DNA of 64,000 nucleotides from Bin5 sp965204705 (GCA_965204705.1 OZ242006.1:248001-312000), one strand, 5' to 3'. Positions 44,188 to 52,985 are shown, counted from the stretch's first letter. Made by a program: numbers and translations. The notes: a model not told the origin generated them from the letters alone.

Positions 44188-45825
44188 ATGTTTCACTCAC
44201 TTCGGTTTCTGTTATCTGTTCTCACGCTGTTGTTCCTCCTGGCCGCTTGCACCCCTGCCGCGCCTGGAACAACATCCGCCAGCGCCTCGGCAGCCCAGGC
44301 CGCGCCAGCGGTTCCGCAGCAGTCGGCACCCGCGCAGCTGACGACGGAGCGACCCACGCTGACGGCGGGCGTCATCTGGCTTGACAGCCCCCTGGATCCG
44401 GTGGAGGGCGGCTACGTCTCCACCCAATCGGCAATGTCGGAGACCTTGTTCCGACTCTCAGGAACCACCCTGAGTCCCGAACCGTGGCTGGCGACGGAAG
44501 CCACACAAGTAGCCCCCTTTATCTGGAGGATCGGAATCCGGGAGGGCGTCAAGTTCCACAACGGGAACGTGATGGATGCGCAAGCGGTGAAGGCTTCCCT
44601 GGAGCGGGCTATCCGATTGTCGCCGGCGGCGGCCGATATATTGTCCGTTGACACGATAACGGTCGAGGACGGGCAAACCATCACCATCAAAACGACGGTA
44701 CAGCAGCCCACCCTGCCGGGCCTGTTAATCTTGCCGGCCCTCGCCATCACCGACGCAGCGGCGGCGGACGCAGCCGGAGAGGGCAATTTCATCGCTGCCG
44801 GAGCCCTTACCGGCCCGTACATCCCCACCGAGTACTCTCCAAAGGAACGCCTTAGCAGCGTAGCCAACGACGACTACTGGGGCGGAACGCCTCCGCTGGC
44901 CGGCATCGAGCACGTCGCCATTCCCGACACCAACAGCCGGGAGTTGGCCCTGCAAGCCGGGGACATCGATGTTGCCGTCAACGTATCACCAGAAGGCGCC
45001 CAGGCGATCAACGCCCACCAAGGGACACAAACCGAGACCTCCGGCATCGGCACCTCCCTGGTCCTGTGGTGGGTGAATTTCGAGCGCGGCACTTTGGGCG
45101 ACCCGCTGGTACGCCGGGCGGTGGCCCATGCCATTGACCGGGAGAGCATCGCCGGTCTGGTCGCTCCTCCCGGATCCGGGTCCTTCGCTGAGCTCCTGCT
45201 CCCGGAAGCCCTGGTGGCGTGTCCCGGCGTGGAGGCGCCGGGTTACGATCCTGACGTAGCGCGCAATCTGCTGGCGCAGGCCGGCTACGCCGACAGCGAT
45301 GGCGACGGAATCCTGGACAAGGAAGGTCAGCCGCTGGAAATTATTATCGGCGGTTATCCCGAGCGGTTCCAGCTGCCCATTATGGCCGAGGCCGCCCAGG
45401 CCATGCTCGCTGATGTGGGCATCAAGGCCGAGGTGCTCATAACAGAATGGTCGGTGGTCAAGGAGCCTGCATGGGATCTCTTCGGCTGGTACAACACTGT
45501 CGTGCAAGGTGGGGGAGACCCGGTGTTCAACATCAGCAAGTTCGCCGGGTTGAAGGGCGACGCTAGCGGCAGCGGGACCAACAATTATGGGCACTACGAC
45601 GCTTCCCGCTTGGTGGACATAATCGCCCCCTCCACCGCCGTGGCCGACCTGGAGGGTCGAAAGGAGATAGCCTGCGAGGCCCTGGCGGTGGTCACGGAAG
45701 AGGCCGCATTCTTGCCGGTGGCGCATGTGAATATGGTGTACGGCGTCAGTGCCCGGGTCACCGATTTCGAGGCCCACCCAACCTCCCACTACTTCTTCGA
45801 CCACCGAGTTGGACTGAGCGAGTAA
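44188..45825 (+). CDS. ABC transporter substrate-binding lipoprotein, family 5 (Opp/Nik type)
   Basis: 545 residues from the ATG at 44188 (AAAGGG upstream); a GTG at 44146 in frame is less likely. Signal peptide MFHSLRFLLSVLTLLFLLAAC with lipobox, then an SBP_bac_5 body with WRIGIREGVKFHNGNVMDA and AVAHAIDRESIAG. Family members bind peptides, nickel or metal-chelator complexes. The operator upstream and the metal genes nearby suggest a metal-related ligand, but this is inference. Its signal peptide is nearly identical to that of the unrelated zinc-binding protein at 48859, because both genes sit on copies of the same cassette. Confidence 0.9.
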   Translation: MFHSLRFLLSVLTLLFLLAACTPAAPGTTSASASAAQAAPAVPQQSAPAQLTTERPTLTAGVIWLDSPLDPVEGGYVSTQSAMSETLFRLSGTTLSPEPWLATEATQVAPFIWRIGIREGVKFHNGNVMDAQAVKASLERAIRLSPAAADILSVDTITVEDGQTITIKTTVQQPTLPGLLILPALAITDAAAADAAGEGNFIAAGALTGPYIPTEYSPKERLSSVANDDYWGGTPPLAGIEHVAIPDTNSRELALQAGDIDVAVNVSPEGAQAINAHQGTQTETSGIGTSLVLWWVNFERGTLGDPLVRRAVAHAIDRESIAGLVAPPGSGSFAELLLPEALVACPGVEAPGYDPDVARNLLAQAGYADSDGDGILDKEGQPLEIIIGGYPERFQLPIMAEAAQAMLADVGIKAEVLITEWSVVKEPAWDLFGWYNTVVQGGGDPVFNISKFAGLKGDASGSGTNNYGHYDASRLVDIIAPSTAVADLEGRKEIACEALAVVTEEAAFLPVAHVNMVYGVSARVTDFEAHPTSHYFFDHRVGLSE

Positions 45826-45867
45826 GCGAGGCAGTGGGATAACGGGTGCAAGCGTAGGTTACCCAGC

Positions 45868-46815
45868 ATGGGAGCATACCTGCTACGAAGGTTGGCCACG
45901 CTGCCGCTGCTGCTCCTGGGCATCTCGGCTGCCAGCTTCGCGCTGCTGAATCTGGCGCCGGGAGACCCGGCCGAGATTGTACTGCGCCAGCGCAACCCGG
46001 CCCAGTTGCCCAGCCCGGCGGAGGTGGCGGCCATGCGCATCGAGTTGGGCCTGGACGCCCCCCTGCCGGTGCAATACACTCGCTGGGTTTCGCGGGCGCT
46101 GGCGGGCGACCTGGGTCAGTCATACGTAACCGAACGGCCGGTGGCCGCCCAGCTGGCCCGCCGCACCGTCCCGACGGCGCTGCTCACCGCAGCCGCCCTG
46201 GCCCTGGCGCTGCTGGTCGCCGTCCCCATGGGCATACTATCGGCACGGCGGCGGGGCAGCCCCGTAGATGCCGTCGCCCGCCTGGCGGCGCTGGTGGGCG
46301 CGGCCGCTCCATCCTACGCCCTGGCCTATGGACTGATCATCCTGTTCGCGGTGAAACTTTCGTGGCTACCGGCTTTGGGCTATGGTTCGGCGGAGCAACT
46401 GATCCTCCCGGCCATCGCGCTCTCTCTGGCGCCGATGGCTCAACTGATGCGGCTCATCCGCGCAAGTATGCTGGAAATCCTGGGGCAGGACTATATTCGT
46501 ACGGCGCGGGCCAAGGGGTTAGCGGAAGAAGCCGTCGCCATTGGGCACGCTTTGCGCAACGCGCTGCTGCCCGTTATCGGGGCTATGGGAGTGCACTTGG
46601 GTTACCTGCTCAGCGGCGCCGTCATAGTGGAGACCATCTTCACCTGGCCCGGTTTGGGTCAGTTAATGGTGGGGGCGGCGCTGACCCGGGACTACCCTGT
46701 GGTGCAGGGGTTCGTGACCTACATCGCGGTGGTGGTCCTGTTGGTCAACTTGGCCGCGGACGTTGCTTTGCGTGTTGCCGATCCGCGCCTGCGTTTCGGA
46801 CGGGGAGAGAGGTAG
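45868..46815 (+). CDS. ABC transporter permease, DppB/NikB type
   Basis: A 315-residue membrane protein starting MGAYLLRRLATLPLLLLGIS, with the QDYIRTARAKGLAEEAVAIG loop near residue 210 and the RVADPRLRFGRGER ending. It lies 42 bp after the binding-protein gene. It would form the channel with the permease at 47010. The ribosome-binding site is weak. Confidence 0.92.
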   Translation: MGAYLLRRLATLPLLLLGISAASFALLNLAPGDPAEIVLRQRNPAQLPSPAEVAAMRIELGLDAPLPVQYTRWVSRALAGDLGQSYVTERPVAAQLARRTVPTALLTAAALALALLVAVPMGILSARRRGSPVDAVARLAALVGAAAPSYALAYGLIILFAVKLSWLPALGYGSAEQLILPAIALSLAPMAQLMRLIRASMLEILGQDYIRTARAKGLAEEAVAIGHALRNALLPVIGAMGVHLGYLLSGAVIVETIFTWPGLGQLMVGAALTRDYPVVQGFVTYIAVVVLLVNLAADVALRVADPRLRFGRGER

Positions 46816-46916
46816 CCGCGGATGACTAGGGAACGTTGACGTTTGGCTGAACAGCGATCTGCGGGCGCAAAATGAGGCTGGTCCGCGCACTCACGCAAGT
46901 AACTTCCCAGTGGTCT

Positions 46917-46990
46917 TTGGTGTTCTTCGCGGCCCCTTGTGGCCCTTCGTGGACAACAGGTTTTCACCGTGACCCTTCGCATGACTTCGC
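46917..46990. repeat. Second copy of the TTCTTCGCGGCCC repeat
   Basis: GGTGTTCTTCGCGGCCCCTT followed by GTGGCCCTTCGTGGACAACA and TTTTCACCGTGACCCTTCGC. It matches the repeat at 17713-17816 over most of its length and lies, like that copy, immediately before a gene start. Confidence 0.65.
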
Positions 46991-47009
46991 TGGTTGATCG
47001 GTTTCGATT

Positions 47010-47942
47010 ATGAACGACCTCCCCAAAATGTCAACGGAACCTAGCGGTGCTAAGAGTACCGGAGTACGGGTTCCCGTTCTGGCCATCGGCGGGCGGGCGC
47101 GTCGGCGGCGGAGGTGGACGGCGCCGTTGCGGGAACCCGGAACCATGTTGGGGTTGTTCATGGTGGTGTCGCTGCTGCTGGGGGGATTGTTGGCGCCATG
47201 GCTACCGATGGATGATCCCACCGAGATCAACTTGCCCGAACGGTTGCTCTCGCCGTCCATGACACACCCCATGGGCACCGACCACCTGGGTCGGGACACC
47301 TTCAGCCGGGTCGTTCATGGGGGGCGCATGACGCTGCTGGCCGCCATCACCACGCTGGTCCTGAGCATGACCATCGCGCTGACGGTGGGCATAGTGTCCG
47401 GATACCATGGCGGCTGGCCGGACACCGCGTTGATGGGTATCGTGGACCTGCTCCTGGCTTTTCCATCGCTGATTCTGGCGCTGGCCGTGGCGGGAGCGCT
47501 GGGACCCGGACTGTTGAACTTGCTGCTGGCAGCCGGCGCGGTCTGGTGGGTGGGGCACGCTCGCATCATCCGCGCGGTCACCATGGGGGCGCGACAGATG
47601 GAGTACGTGATGTCGGCACGCGTAGCCGGAGCTGGCAACCTGCGCATAATACTGCGACACATTGCCCCCAACATCATCGGCCCCATCGTCGTGGTCGCTT
47701 CCCTGGACGTAGGCTGGATCATCCTGGGCATTGCCGGCCTGAACTTCCTGGGACTCGGAGCGCAACCCCCCACGCCGGAATGGGGCGCTATGCTCAACGA
47801 CGCCCGCCCGCACTTGCAAACCGCGCCGCGCCTATTGATGATACCTGGCGCAGCGATCTTTCTGGCAGTGCTTGGATTCAATTTGCTCGGCGACGGTCTG
47901 AGAGACCTGCTTGATCCTCGGACGATGCATACGCCGGGTTGA
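47010..47942 (+). CDS. ABC transporter permease, DppC/NikC type
   Basis: 310 residues. A longer than usual polar N-terminus (about 45 residues) precedes the first span. TDHLGRDTFSRVVHGGRMTL and the GLNFLGLGAQPPTPEWGAML block are typical of DppC. It completes the importer with the genes at 44188 and 45868; no ATPase gene follows, only transposase scraps. A second ATG six codons downstream could be the true start. Confidence 0.91.
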   Translation: MNDLPKMSTEPSGAKSTGVRVPVLAIGGRARRRRRWTAPLREPGTMLGLFMVVSLLLGGLLAPWLPMDDPTEINLPERLLSPSMTHPMGTDHLGRDTFSRVVHGGRMTLLAAITTLVLSMTIALTVGIVSGYHGGWPDTALMGIVDLLLAFPSLILALAVAGALGPGLLNLLLAAGAVWWVGHARIIRAVTMGARQMEYVMSARVAGAGNLRIILRHIAPNIIGPIVVVASLDVGWIILGIAGLNFLGLGAQPPTPEWGAMLNDARPHLQTAPRLLMIPGAAIFLAVLGFNLLGDGLRDLLDPRTMHTPG

Positions 47943-48129
47943 TCTTCCGCTTGCCACTGCCAGGAAAACAGTGCCGGCCCGTGCAAAGATGTCACTGCGG
48001 GCACAGCGTGGCAATCCGGCGCCAATGTCATTGCGAGGGGAGTTGTGACCTGCCCACCAAAACTGATCCAGTTAACAGTTGGAATTGGGCCGCAGAAAGG
48101 GGAAGAGATGGCCAAGCCGAGTTGATGCT

Positions 48130-48230
48130 GTTCAGAGGCGGGCCCGACCATTTTCGCTCGGACAACGGCCGGCGTTTACGGCCCAGGCTGTGCGCGAGAT
48201 GTATTCCTTAGCTCGTGGTCCAGTTTTTGG
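48130..48230 (+). mobile_element. IS3-family transposase remnant
   Basis: Two short pieces in neighbouring frames, GGPDHFRSDNG and PAFTAQAVREMY, rebuild the DDE-domain motif of IS3-type transposases (usual form ..RSDNGPEFTAxAVRxW). Nothing else of the element is left. Confidence 0.6.
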
Positions 48231-48231
48231 G

Positions 48232-48400
48232 GCCAAGTCACGCATACGACAAGGTCATGGCCCAACATAACCTGGCTATCGTACGCCGTATGGCCCTCAA
48301 TTTACTGCGCCATGAGAAAACGGCAAAAATCGGCATCGCCGCAAAGCGCAAACGGGCGGGCTGGAATCATAACTATCCTCTCAAGGCGCTCCACAATTAA
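48232..48400 (+). mobile_element. ISAs1-family transposase C-terminal remnant
   Basis: SRIRQGHG, a frameshift, then HNLAIVRRMALNLLRHEKTA and KIGIAAKRKRAGWNHNYPLK. This is the C-terminus of ISAs1-type transposases. The rest of the element and its ends are missing. It lies between the IS3 remnant and cassette B. Confidence 0.7.
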
Positions 48401-48434
48401 GATGCGATTGCCCTGAGTTGACGCGAAACCGGTA

Positions 48435-48463
48435 TTGACACCGCCGTCAGCTTGTGCTAAACT
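48435..48463 (+). promoter_or_regulatory. Promoter of regulator cassette B
   Basis: TTGACA (48435-48440), 17-bp spacer, TAAACT (48458-48463). It differs from the promoter of cassette A at a few spacer bases and one -10 base. It should drive the zinc importer operon. Confidence 0.8.
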
Positions 48464-48467
48464 GTGC

Positions 48468-48491
48468 TCTGTTGCAAGTGATTGCAACAGA
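48468..48491. promoter_or_regulatory. Palindromic operator B (candidate Fur/Zur box)
   Basis: TCTGTTGCAA-GTGA-TTGCAACAGA: ten-base arms without mismatch. It is the most symmetric of the three operators and overlaps the expected transcription start of the zinc importer genes. Confidence 0.75.
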
Positions 48492-48501
48492 AAAAATTAT
48501 C

Positions 48502-48808
48502 AATTCCCGCAATTTCACAGAGAACAGTCGGAAGTTACGCAAACCCGGGTACCGGGTAACGCCCCAACGCCAACTCAATCCTGGACACCGTCTGTCAACT
48601 CGGTGGATTCGTCACGTCCGAAGCCGTGTACGCCCATGTACACCGCACCGCTCCCACGCTGAGCCGGGCGACTGTCTACCGAGTACTGCACTTTCTGACA
48701 GTATAGCGCATCCTGGCGATGGGTACCCAATACGACTTTGAGATTGACGTAAGTCATGTCTCATTTTCTGGGCACTGCACCGACTGCCGTAACTCTGCCG
48801 GCGCCTGA
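48502..48808 (+). pseudogene. Decayed Fur/Zur-family regulator gene, copy B
   Basis: Almost identical to copy A, including the same 132-bp deletion between CCTGGCGATGG repeats and the same frameshifts, so A and B descend from one decayed copy. The DNA now serves as a leader of about 370 nt between the promoter/operator and the zinc-binding protein gene. Confidence 0.85.
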
Positions 48809-48858
48809 CGCCAATTGTGGGGGCACACGTCGCCAGCCTGGCGAAAGGGTACTCGCAG

Positions 48859-51162
48859 ATGCTTCACTCACTTCGGACTCTGTCATCGGTTCTCACGCTG
48901 TTGTTTCTCCTGGCCGCTTGCACCCCTGTCGCGCCGACAAGTGTCCAGTCAAGCCAGGAGGCGTCACCCTCCGGCACGCCGATTCAGGTGGTGGCAACCA
49001 CCACCTTTGTGGCTGACTGGGCTCGGGTGGTAGGTGGAAGCAGGGTCGAGGTCTTCGGCCTGCTGCCAGTGGGCGGCGATCCGCACACCTTTCTGCCAGG
49101 CGCTCGCGACGTTGCCAGGGTAGCTGACGCTGATCTTGTGTTGACTGTCGGTCTCGGCCTGGAGGCCGACTGGCTGCAGGATCTCTTGCACAACGCCAGT
49201 GCGGACGAGGCCAGGATTATCGCGCTTGGTGACGGAGTCGATCCGATCGAGTTCGCCATGGTCGATATGCATGACGATCACGGGGATGAAGACGAGCACG
49301 GCCATGCCGAGGATGAGCACGAGGACGAGCACGGCCATGCCGAGGATGAGCACGAGGACGAGCACGGCCATGACGAGATGTTCGTGGGGCGTTTGCTCGT
49401 TGCGGATGCGGTAGAAGCGCACCTCTCCGTCATCGATCTATCGACCGGTGACGTTGACAGCGGAATCTTCAAGGTCGCCGCGCCCGGCGCGACCGTGTAC
49501 GCCAGCCCCTCCCACCGCTACGCCATCGTCCTCGCCCGCGGGCCGGAGGACGGCGACGACCGGATCCACGTCTTCGACAGCGGCGTCTTCCTCGTCGAGC
49601 ACGATGATCACTACGACCTCGTCACACAGCCCGTCTCCCGTCATGCGTTGGAGATCGCTGACGAGCAGCCGGTCCATTACGTCAACAGCTACGGCTGGAC
49701 CGCGATCTTCGCAGACATCAGCGGTCACGCCATCCTGATCAACGAAGCGGACCTGGCGAACTCACGCGGCGACTATGAGCCGATCGTGTTTGAGGCCGGA
49801 CCGCAGCATGGCGCCGCGCTTGTCATCTCGGACGAGCACGTCGTCGTTACCACGAAGAATCCCGACTACCCCGAGAATTCCAACGACGGCCTGCCTGTTG
49901 GCGTGGAAGTTCGCGACTTCAGTGATCAGGTCGTCTACGACGCCAGCAATCGCTCATGCCCGGGCATGCACGGTGAGTCCCACAATGAGGATGGCGTCGC
50001 CTTTGGATGCACCGGCGGCGTGCTCTTCCTCCACACTCACGATGGCGAGTACGAGCACGAGTTCATCGCCAATCCGGCGGAGATGCGCGAAGACTCTCGG
50101 ATCGGGTCGGTCTACGGTCACCACCACGTCGAGCATTTCTTCGGCAAGGCCTTCTACTTCGACGGTCAGGGCTTCGCCGACGATGGCATTTGGCTGATCG
50201 ACGTGGACCACAGCGAAATGCGCCAGGTGTTCAGCGAGCCGAGCGTTTCCACGAAGTTCTCCAGCGATGGCGAGTTGCTCTACGTGCTCGGCGCTGACGG
50301 CGTGCTGCACGCGCTGGACGCGCATGACGGCGAATTGCTCGATACCATGGAGTTGGTCGGGCCTGGTGATGCCGGTCGTCCCGCGTTCATCGTTGTTGGC
50401 GAGTGGCTCTACGTCGCCGACCCCAACAGCGGCCACGTCATGGCCGTCCACCTTGAAGAGATGGAGATCGAGGCGGAGTGGGAAGTCGGCGGCGCGCCGT
50501 CGAGCCTGGCGTTCGTCGGAGTCGCCGACTCGGGCGGCGCGCCCGATGAAGGCCATGACGAGCACGAAGAGGACGAGCATGGCCATGACGAGCACGAAGA
50601 GGATGAGCATGGCCATGAAGGGCACGACCACGGTCCTCTGGATCCCCACTTCTGGTTCGATCCGATCCGTGTGAAGGTTGCGGTCAACGAGATAGCGGCG
50701 CGGCTTTCCGCTATCGACCCTGAAGGCTCGGAGACCTATCTTGGGAACGCCGCCGCGTATGGGGAGCAGCTCGAGGCGCTTCACGTCTGGATTCAGGAGC
50801 AGGTCAGCACAGTGGAGCCGGAGCGCAGACTGCTGGTTACATCACACGACAGTTTCTCCTACTTGGCAGAGCTCTATGGGTTTGAGGTAGTGGGCCTGGT
50901 GATACCGTCGTTGGCGACGCACGTGGAGCCGTCTGCGGAGCACATTGCGGGCGTGGTCGAGGTGGTACGTGAGCACGGTATACCGGCAGTGTTTGGAGAG
51001 ACGACGGTCAGCGAGCGGCTGGCGCAGACGATAGCAACGGAGACAGGCGCGGAGTTGTTCCGGCTCTATTCGGGTTCCCTAGGGCCGGAGGGCAGCGGCG
51101 CCGACACGTACCTTGGCATGGTGCGAACAAACGTGGAACGCATCGTGGAGGCATTGAAATGA
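48859..51162 (+). CDS. Zinc-binding ABC lipoprotein (AztC/ZnuA type) with an inserted AztD-like beta-propeller chaperone
   Basis: 767 residues from the ATG at 48859. After a lipoprotein signal (LLFLLAAC), residues 40-135 form the first lobe of a zinc-binding protein with ligand His76 in GGDPHTFLP. Residues 136-174 are a His/Asp/Glu-rich linker. Residues 175-555 are an AztD-like propeller (GRLLVADAVEAHLSVIDLST, VYASPSHRYAIVLARG, Cys367 in CPGMHGES and Cys384 in FGCTGG). Residues 563-592 are a second His-rich linker. The second lobe resumes at 593 with DPHFWFDP (His597), TSHDSFSYL (His663) and GETTVSE (Glu714). In the known AztABCD system the propeller is a separate periplasmic protein that hands zinc to the binding protein. 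Here both are in one chain, inserted exactly in the flexible metal loop. The next gene overlaps by four bases. Confidence 0.9.
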   Translation: MLHSLRTLSSVLTLLFLLAACTPVAPTSVQSSQEASPSGTPIQVVATTTFVADWARVVGGSRVEVFGLLPVGGDPHTFLPGARDVARVADADLVLTVGLGLEADWLQDLLHNASADEARIIALGDGVDPIEFAMVDMHDDHGDEDEHGHAEDEHEDEHGHAEDEHEDEHGHDEMFVGRLLVADAVEAHLSVIDLSTGDVDSGIFKVAAPGATVYASPSHRYAIVLARGPEDGDDRIHVFDSGVFLVEHDDHYDLVTQPVSRHALEIADEQPVHYVNSYGWTAIFADISGHAILINEADLANSRGDYEPIVFEAGPQHGAALVISDEHVVVTTKNPDYPENSNDGLPVGVEVRDFSDQVVYDASNRSCPGMHGESHNEDGVAFGCTGGVLFLHTHDGEYEHEFIANPAEMREDSRIGSVYGHHHVEHFFGKAFYFDGQGFADDGIWLIDVDHSEMRQVFSEPSVSTKFSSDGELLYVLGADGVLHALDAHDGELLDTMELVGPGDAGRPAFIVVGEWLYVADPNSGHVMAVHLEEMEIEAEWEVGGAPSSLAFVGVADSGGAPDEGHDEHEEDEHGHDEHEEDEHGHEGHDHGPLDPHFWFDPIRVKVAVNEIAARLSAIDPEGSETYLGNAAAYGEQLEALHVWIQEQVSTVEPERRLLVTSHDSFSYLAELYGFEVVGLVIPSLATHVEPSAEHIAGVVEVVREHGIPAVFGETTVSERLAQTIATETGAELFRLYSGSLGPEGSGADTYLGMVRTNVERIVEALK
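49291..49373 (+). repeat. 33-bp tandem repeat coding for the first His-rich linker
   Basis: Two full units and part of a third, each encoding DEHGHAEDEHE. A separate 30-bp repeat, two units at 50554-50613, encodes HDEHEEDEHG in the second linker. Both lie in frame and can change length by slippage. Confidence 0.85.
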
Positions 51163-51914
51163 ACGCAACTCCGTATCCACACGCCGCGAGAATGTCGCTT
51201 CAGGACGTATCTGTAGAGTACGACGGTCAGATGGCCCTGAGTGACGTTTCCTTCGACGTAGATGCGGGGACGCTGATGGGCGTAGTAGGACCGAACGGAG
51301 CCGGCAAGAGCACCCTGTTCAATGCGATTGCCGGGCTCCTCCCGGTTCGCCGGGGGAAAGTGACCCTTCACCGTGTGGACCAGGGACGTGGGGCGCTGGC
51401 CTACGTGCCTCAGCGAGAGAGCGTCAACTGGCGGTTCCCCGTGACCGCCATGGACGTAGTAATGATGGGCCGGTGCTGCCGACTGGGATGGTGTCGGCGA
51501 CCCGGGAAGAGAGATCGCGAGCTTGTCGACGCGTGCCTGTGTCGTGTGGGGCTGTGGGACCATCGTTCTGCCCTGATGACCGAGCTTTCGGGAGGGCAGA
51601 GGCAGAGGGTCTTCGTGGCCAGGGCGCTCACCCAGGAGGCAAGTGTGCTTCTTCTGGATGAGGCCTTCAGCGGCGTTGACGCGGGCGCCCAGGAAGGCCT
51701 CGTAGAGGTCCTCCAAGCAGTGCGCAATGAAGGGCGCATTGTGCTGCTGGCGACCCACGACCTGACCAACCTGGCCGGTCGCTTCGACCAGGTACTGTGT
51801 CTGAACCGCCGCGTGTGCGCCTGCGGCCCTCCCGACGAGGTGTTTACGTCCGAGGTCATGGAGCAGCTGTACGGCGCCCACGGTGTGCGCCTCACGATCG
51901 ACGGGGAGCGGTAG
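51159..51914 (+). CDS. Zinc/manganese ABC transporter ATP-binding protein (ZnuC/AztA type)
   Basis: 251 residues; the ATG overlaps the stop of the binding-protein gene (ATGA). Walker A GVVGPNGAGKSTLFN, signature LSGGQRQRVFVARAL, Walker B VLLLDEAFSGVD and the switch His in LLATHDL. It powers zinc uptake with the permease encoded next. The sequence type is that of metal importers of the ZnuC/TroB branch. Confidence 0.94.
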   Translation: MNATPYPHAARMSLQDVSVEYDGQMALSDVSFDVDAGTLMGVVGPNGAGKSTLFNAIAGLLPVRRGKVTLHRVDQGRGALAYVPQRESVNWRFPVTAMDVVMMGRCCRLGWCRRPGKRDRELVDACLCRVGLWDHRSALMTELSGGQRQRVFVARALTQEASVLLLDEAFSGVDAGAQEGLVEVLQAVRNEGRIVLLATHDLTNLAGRFDQVLCLNRRVCACGPPDEVFTSEVMEQLYGAHGVRLTIDGER

Positions 51915-51923
51915 CAGGAGGAC

Positions 51924-52742
51924 GTGATAGAGTTCTTTGTCGCCCCACTTGAGTACGGCTTCATGGTGCGAGCGCTGATCGGCTCGGTGCTCGTTGGCGT
52001 GATGTGTCCCCTGGTTGGCGCGTATGTTGTTACCAGGAACCTCGCCTTCATGGGGGACGCTCTGGCGCACGCCGTGCTGCCGGGGATGGTGCTGGGGTTC
52101 ATTGCGGGCATCAATCCGGCGATAGCCGCCGTTCCAACAGGCGTGGCCGTTGCCGTGCTGGTGAGGGTAGTGAGCCGGCGTGCGGGACTCAGCACCGATA
52201 CATCCATAGGCATTCTTTTTGCGTCCATGTTTGCTCTGGGCCTTGCGATGCTGTCGCTTTCGACGACGATTCGGGTCGATATGGAAGACCTGCTGCTGGG
52301 GCAGCTTCTGGGCATATCTCCGACCGACATCTATGTGTCGCTTGGGATAACCATAATGGTCATCCTGGGACTATTCGCACTTCACCACTGGCTGTTGTTT
52401 GCGAGCTTTGACCCCGTTGGGGCCCAGGTTCTCGGTAGGCGAACCAACATCGTCGACTACGTGTTCATGGTCATGCTTGCTCTGGTAATCGTGATAGGAA
52501 TACAGGCGGCGGGTGTGATTCTGGTCATGGCGATGCTGGTGATACCTGCAGCCACGGCCTATCTGTTGGTGAGGCGTTTTGTTTCGATGATGATAGCGGC
52601 CGCGTTGATAGGGACCGCGGCTGCCGTGACCGGCCTTTACATCTCCTACCACTTCAATCTGCCTGCCGGTCCTGCCATGACCCTTGTGGCAAGCGGGATA
52701 TTCGCACTGGCAGTCGCGTTCAGGCGGAGAGCCCCTGTCTGA
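51924..52742 (+). CDS. Zinc/manganese ABC transporter permease (ZnuB/AztB type)
   Basis: 272 residues with about eight membrane segments, from a GTG with AGGAGG upstream. It shows MVRALIGSVLVGVMCPLVGA and RNLAFMGDALAHAVLPGMVL early, the contact loop GAQVLGRRTNIVDYVFM, and VILVMAMLVIPAATAYLL, all typical of the ABC-3 family. It closes the three-gene zinc importer. Confidence 0.94.
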   Translation: MIEFFVAPLEYGFMVRALIGSVLVGVMCPLVGAYVVTRNLAFMGDALAHAVLPGMVLGFIAGINPAIAAVPTGVAVAVLVRVVSRRAGLSTDTSIGILFASMFALGLAMLSLSTTIRVDMEDLLLGQLLGISPTDIYVSLGITIMVILGLFALHHWLLFASFDPVGAQVLGRRTNIVDYVFMVMLALVIVIGIQAAGVILVMAMLVIPAATAYLLVRRFVSMMIAAALIGTAAAVTGLYISYHFNLPAGPAMTLVASGIFALAVAFRRRAPV

Positions 52743-52855
52743 GAATCCTCCTCTCGAAAGCGGGTCGTCCGAAGCCCTCGTGGGAGACCGCCGGGCGCCC
52801 CAACCAGAACAACCTCAGGGACTGTGTCCGGACAAAGACTGTGAGAGTCTTATGC

Positions 52856-52977
52856 TCAGGGATGGTTGACATTTCGTTCGAGCCAAATCGGTGTAGCGGC
52901 AAAATGCAGGAAAGCCATGAAAAGTCGCGTTAGTTTGTCATAGCGAGTGAAAATGCGTCGGTACCATTTGATAAGGA
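52856..52977 (-). mobile_element. IS5-family transposase C-terminal remnant
   Basis: Minus-strand frame KWYRRIFTRYDKLTRLFMAF followed by LHFAATPIWLERNVNHP and a TGA at 52856. The RxxTRYDKLxxxFxAF pattern is the C-terminal end of IS5-type transposases. It stops right at the ribosome-binding site of the next gene, so the insertion or its decay formed the junction between the importer operon and the chaperone block. Confidence 0.7.
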
Positions 52978-52985
52978 GGACAGAG

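Noticed and set aside
49291..50613. CRISPR-like short tandem repeats
   Set aside because: Units of 30-33 bp are directly adjacent without spacers and encode His-rich linkers in frame.
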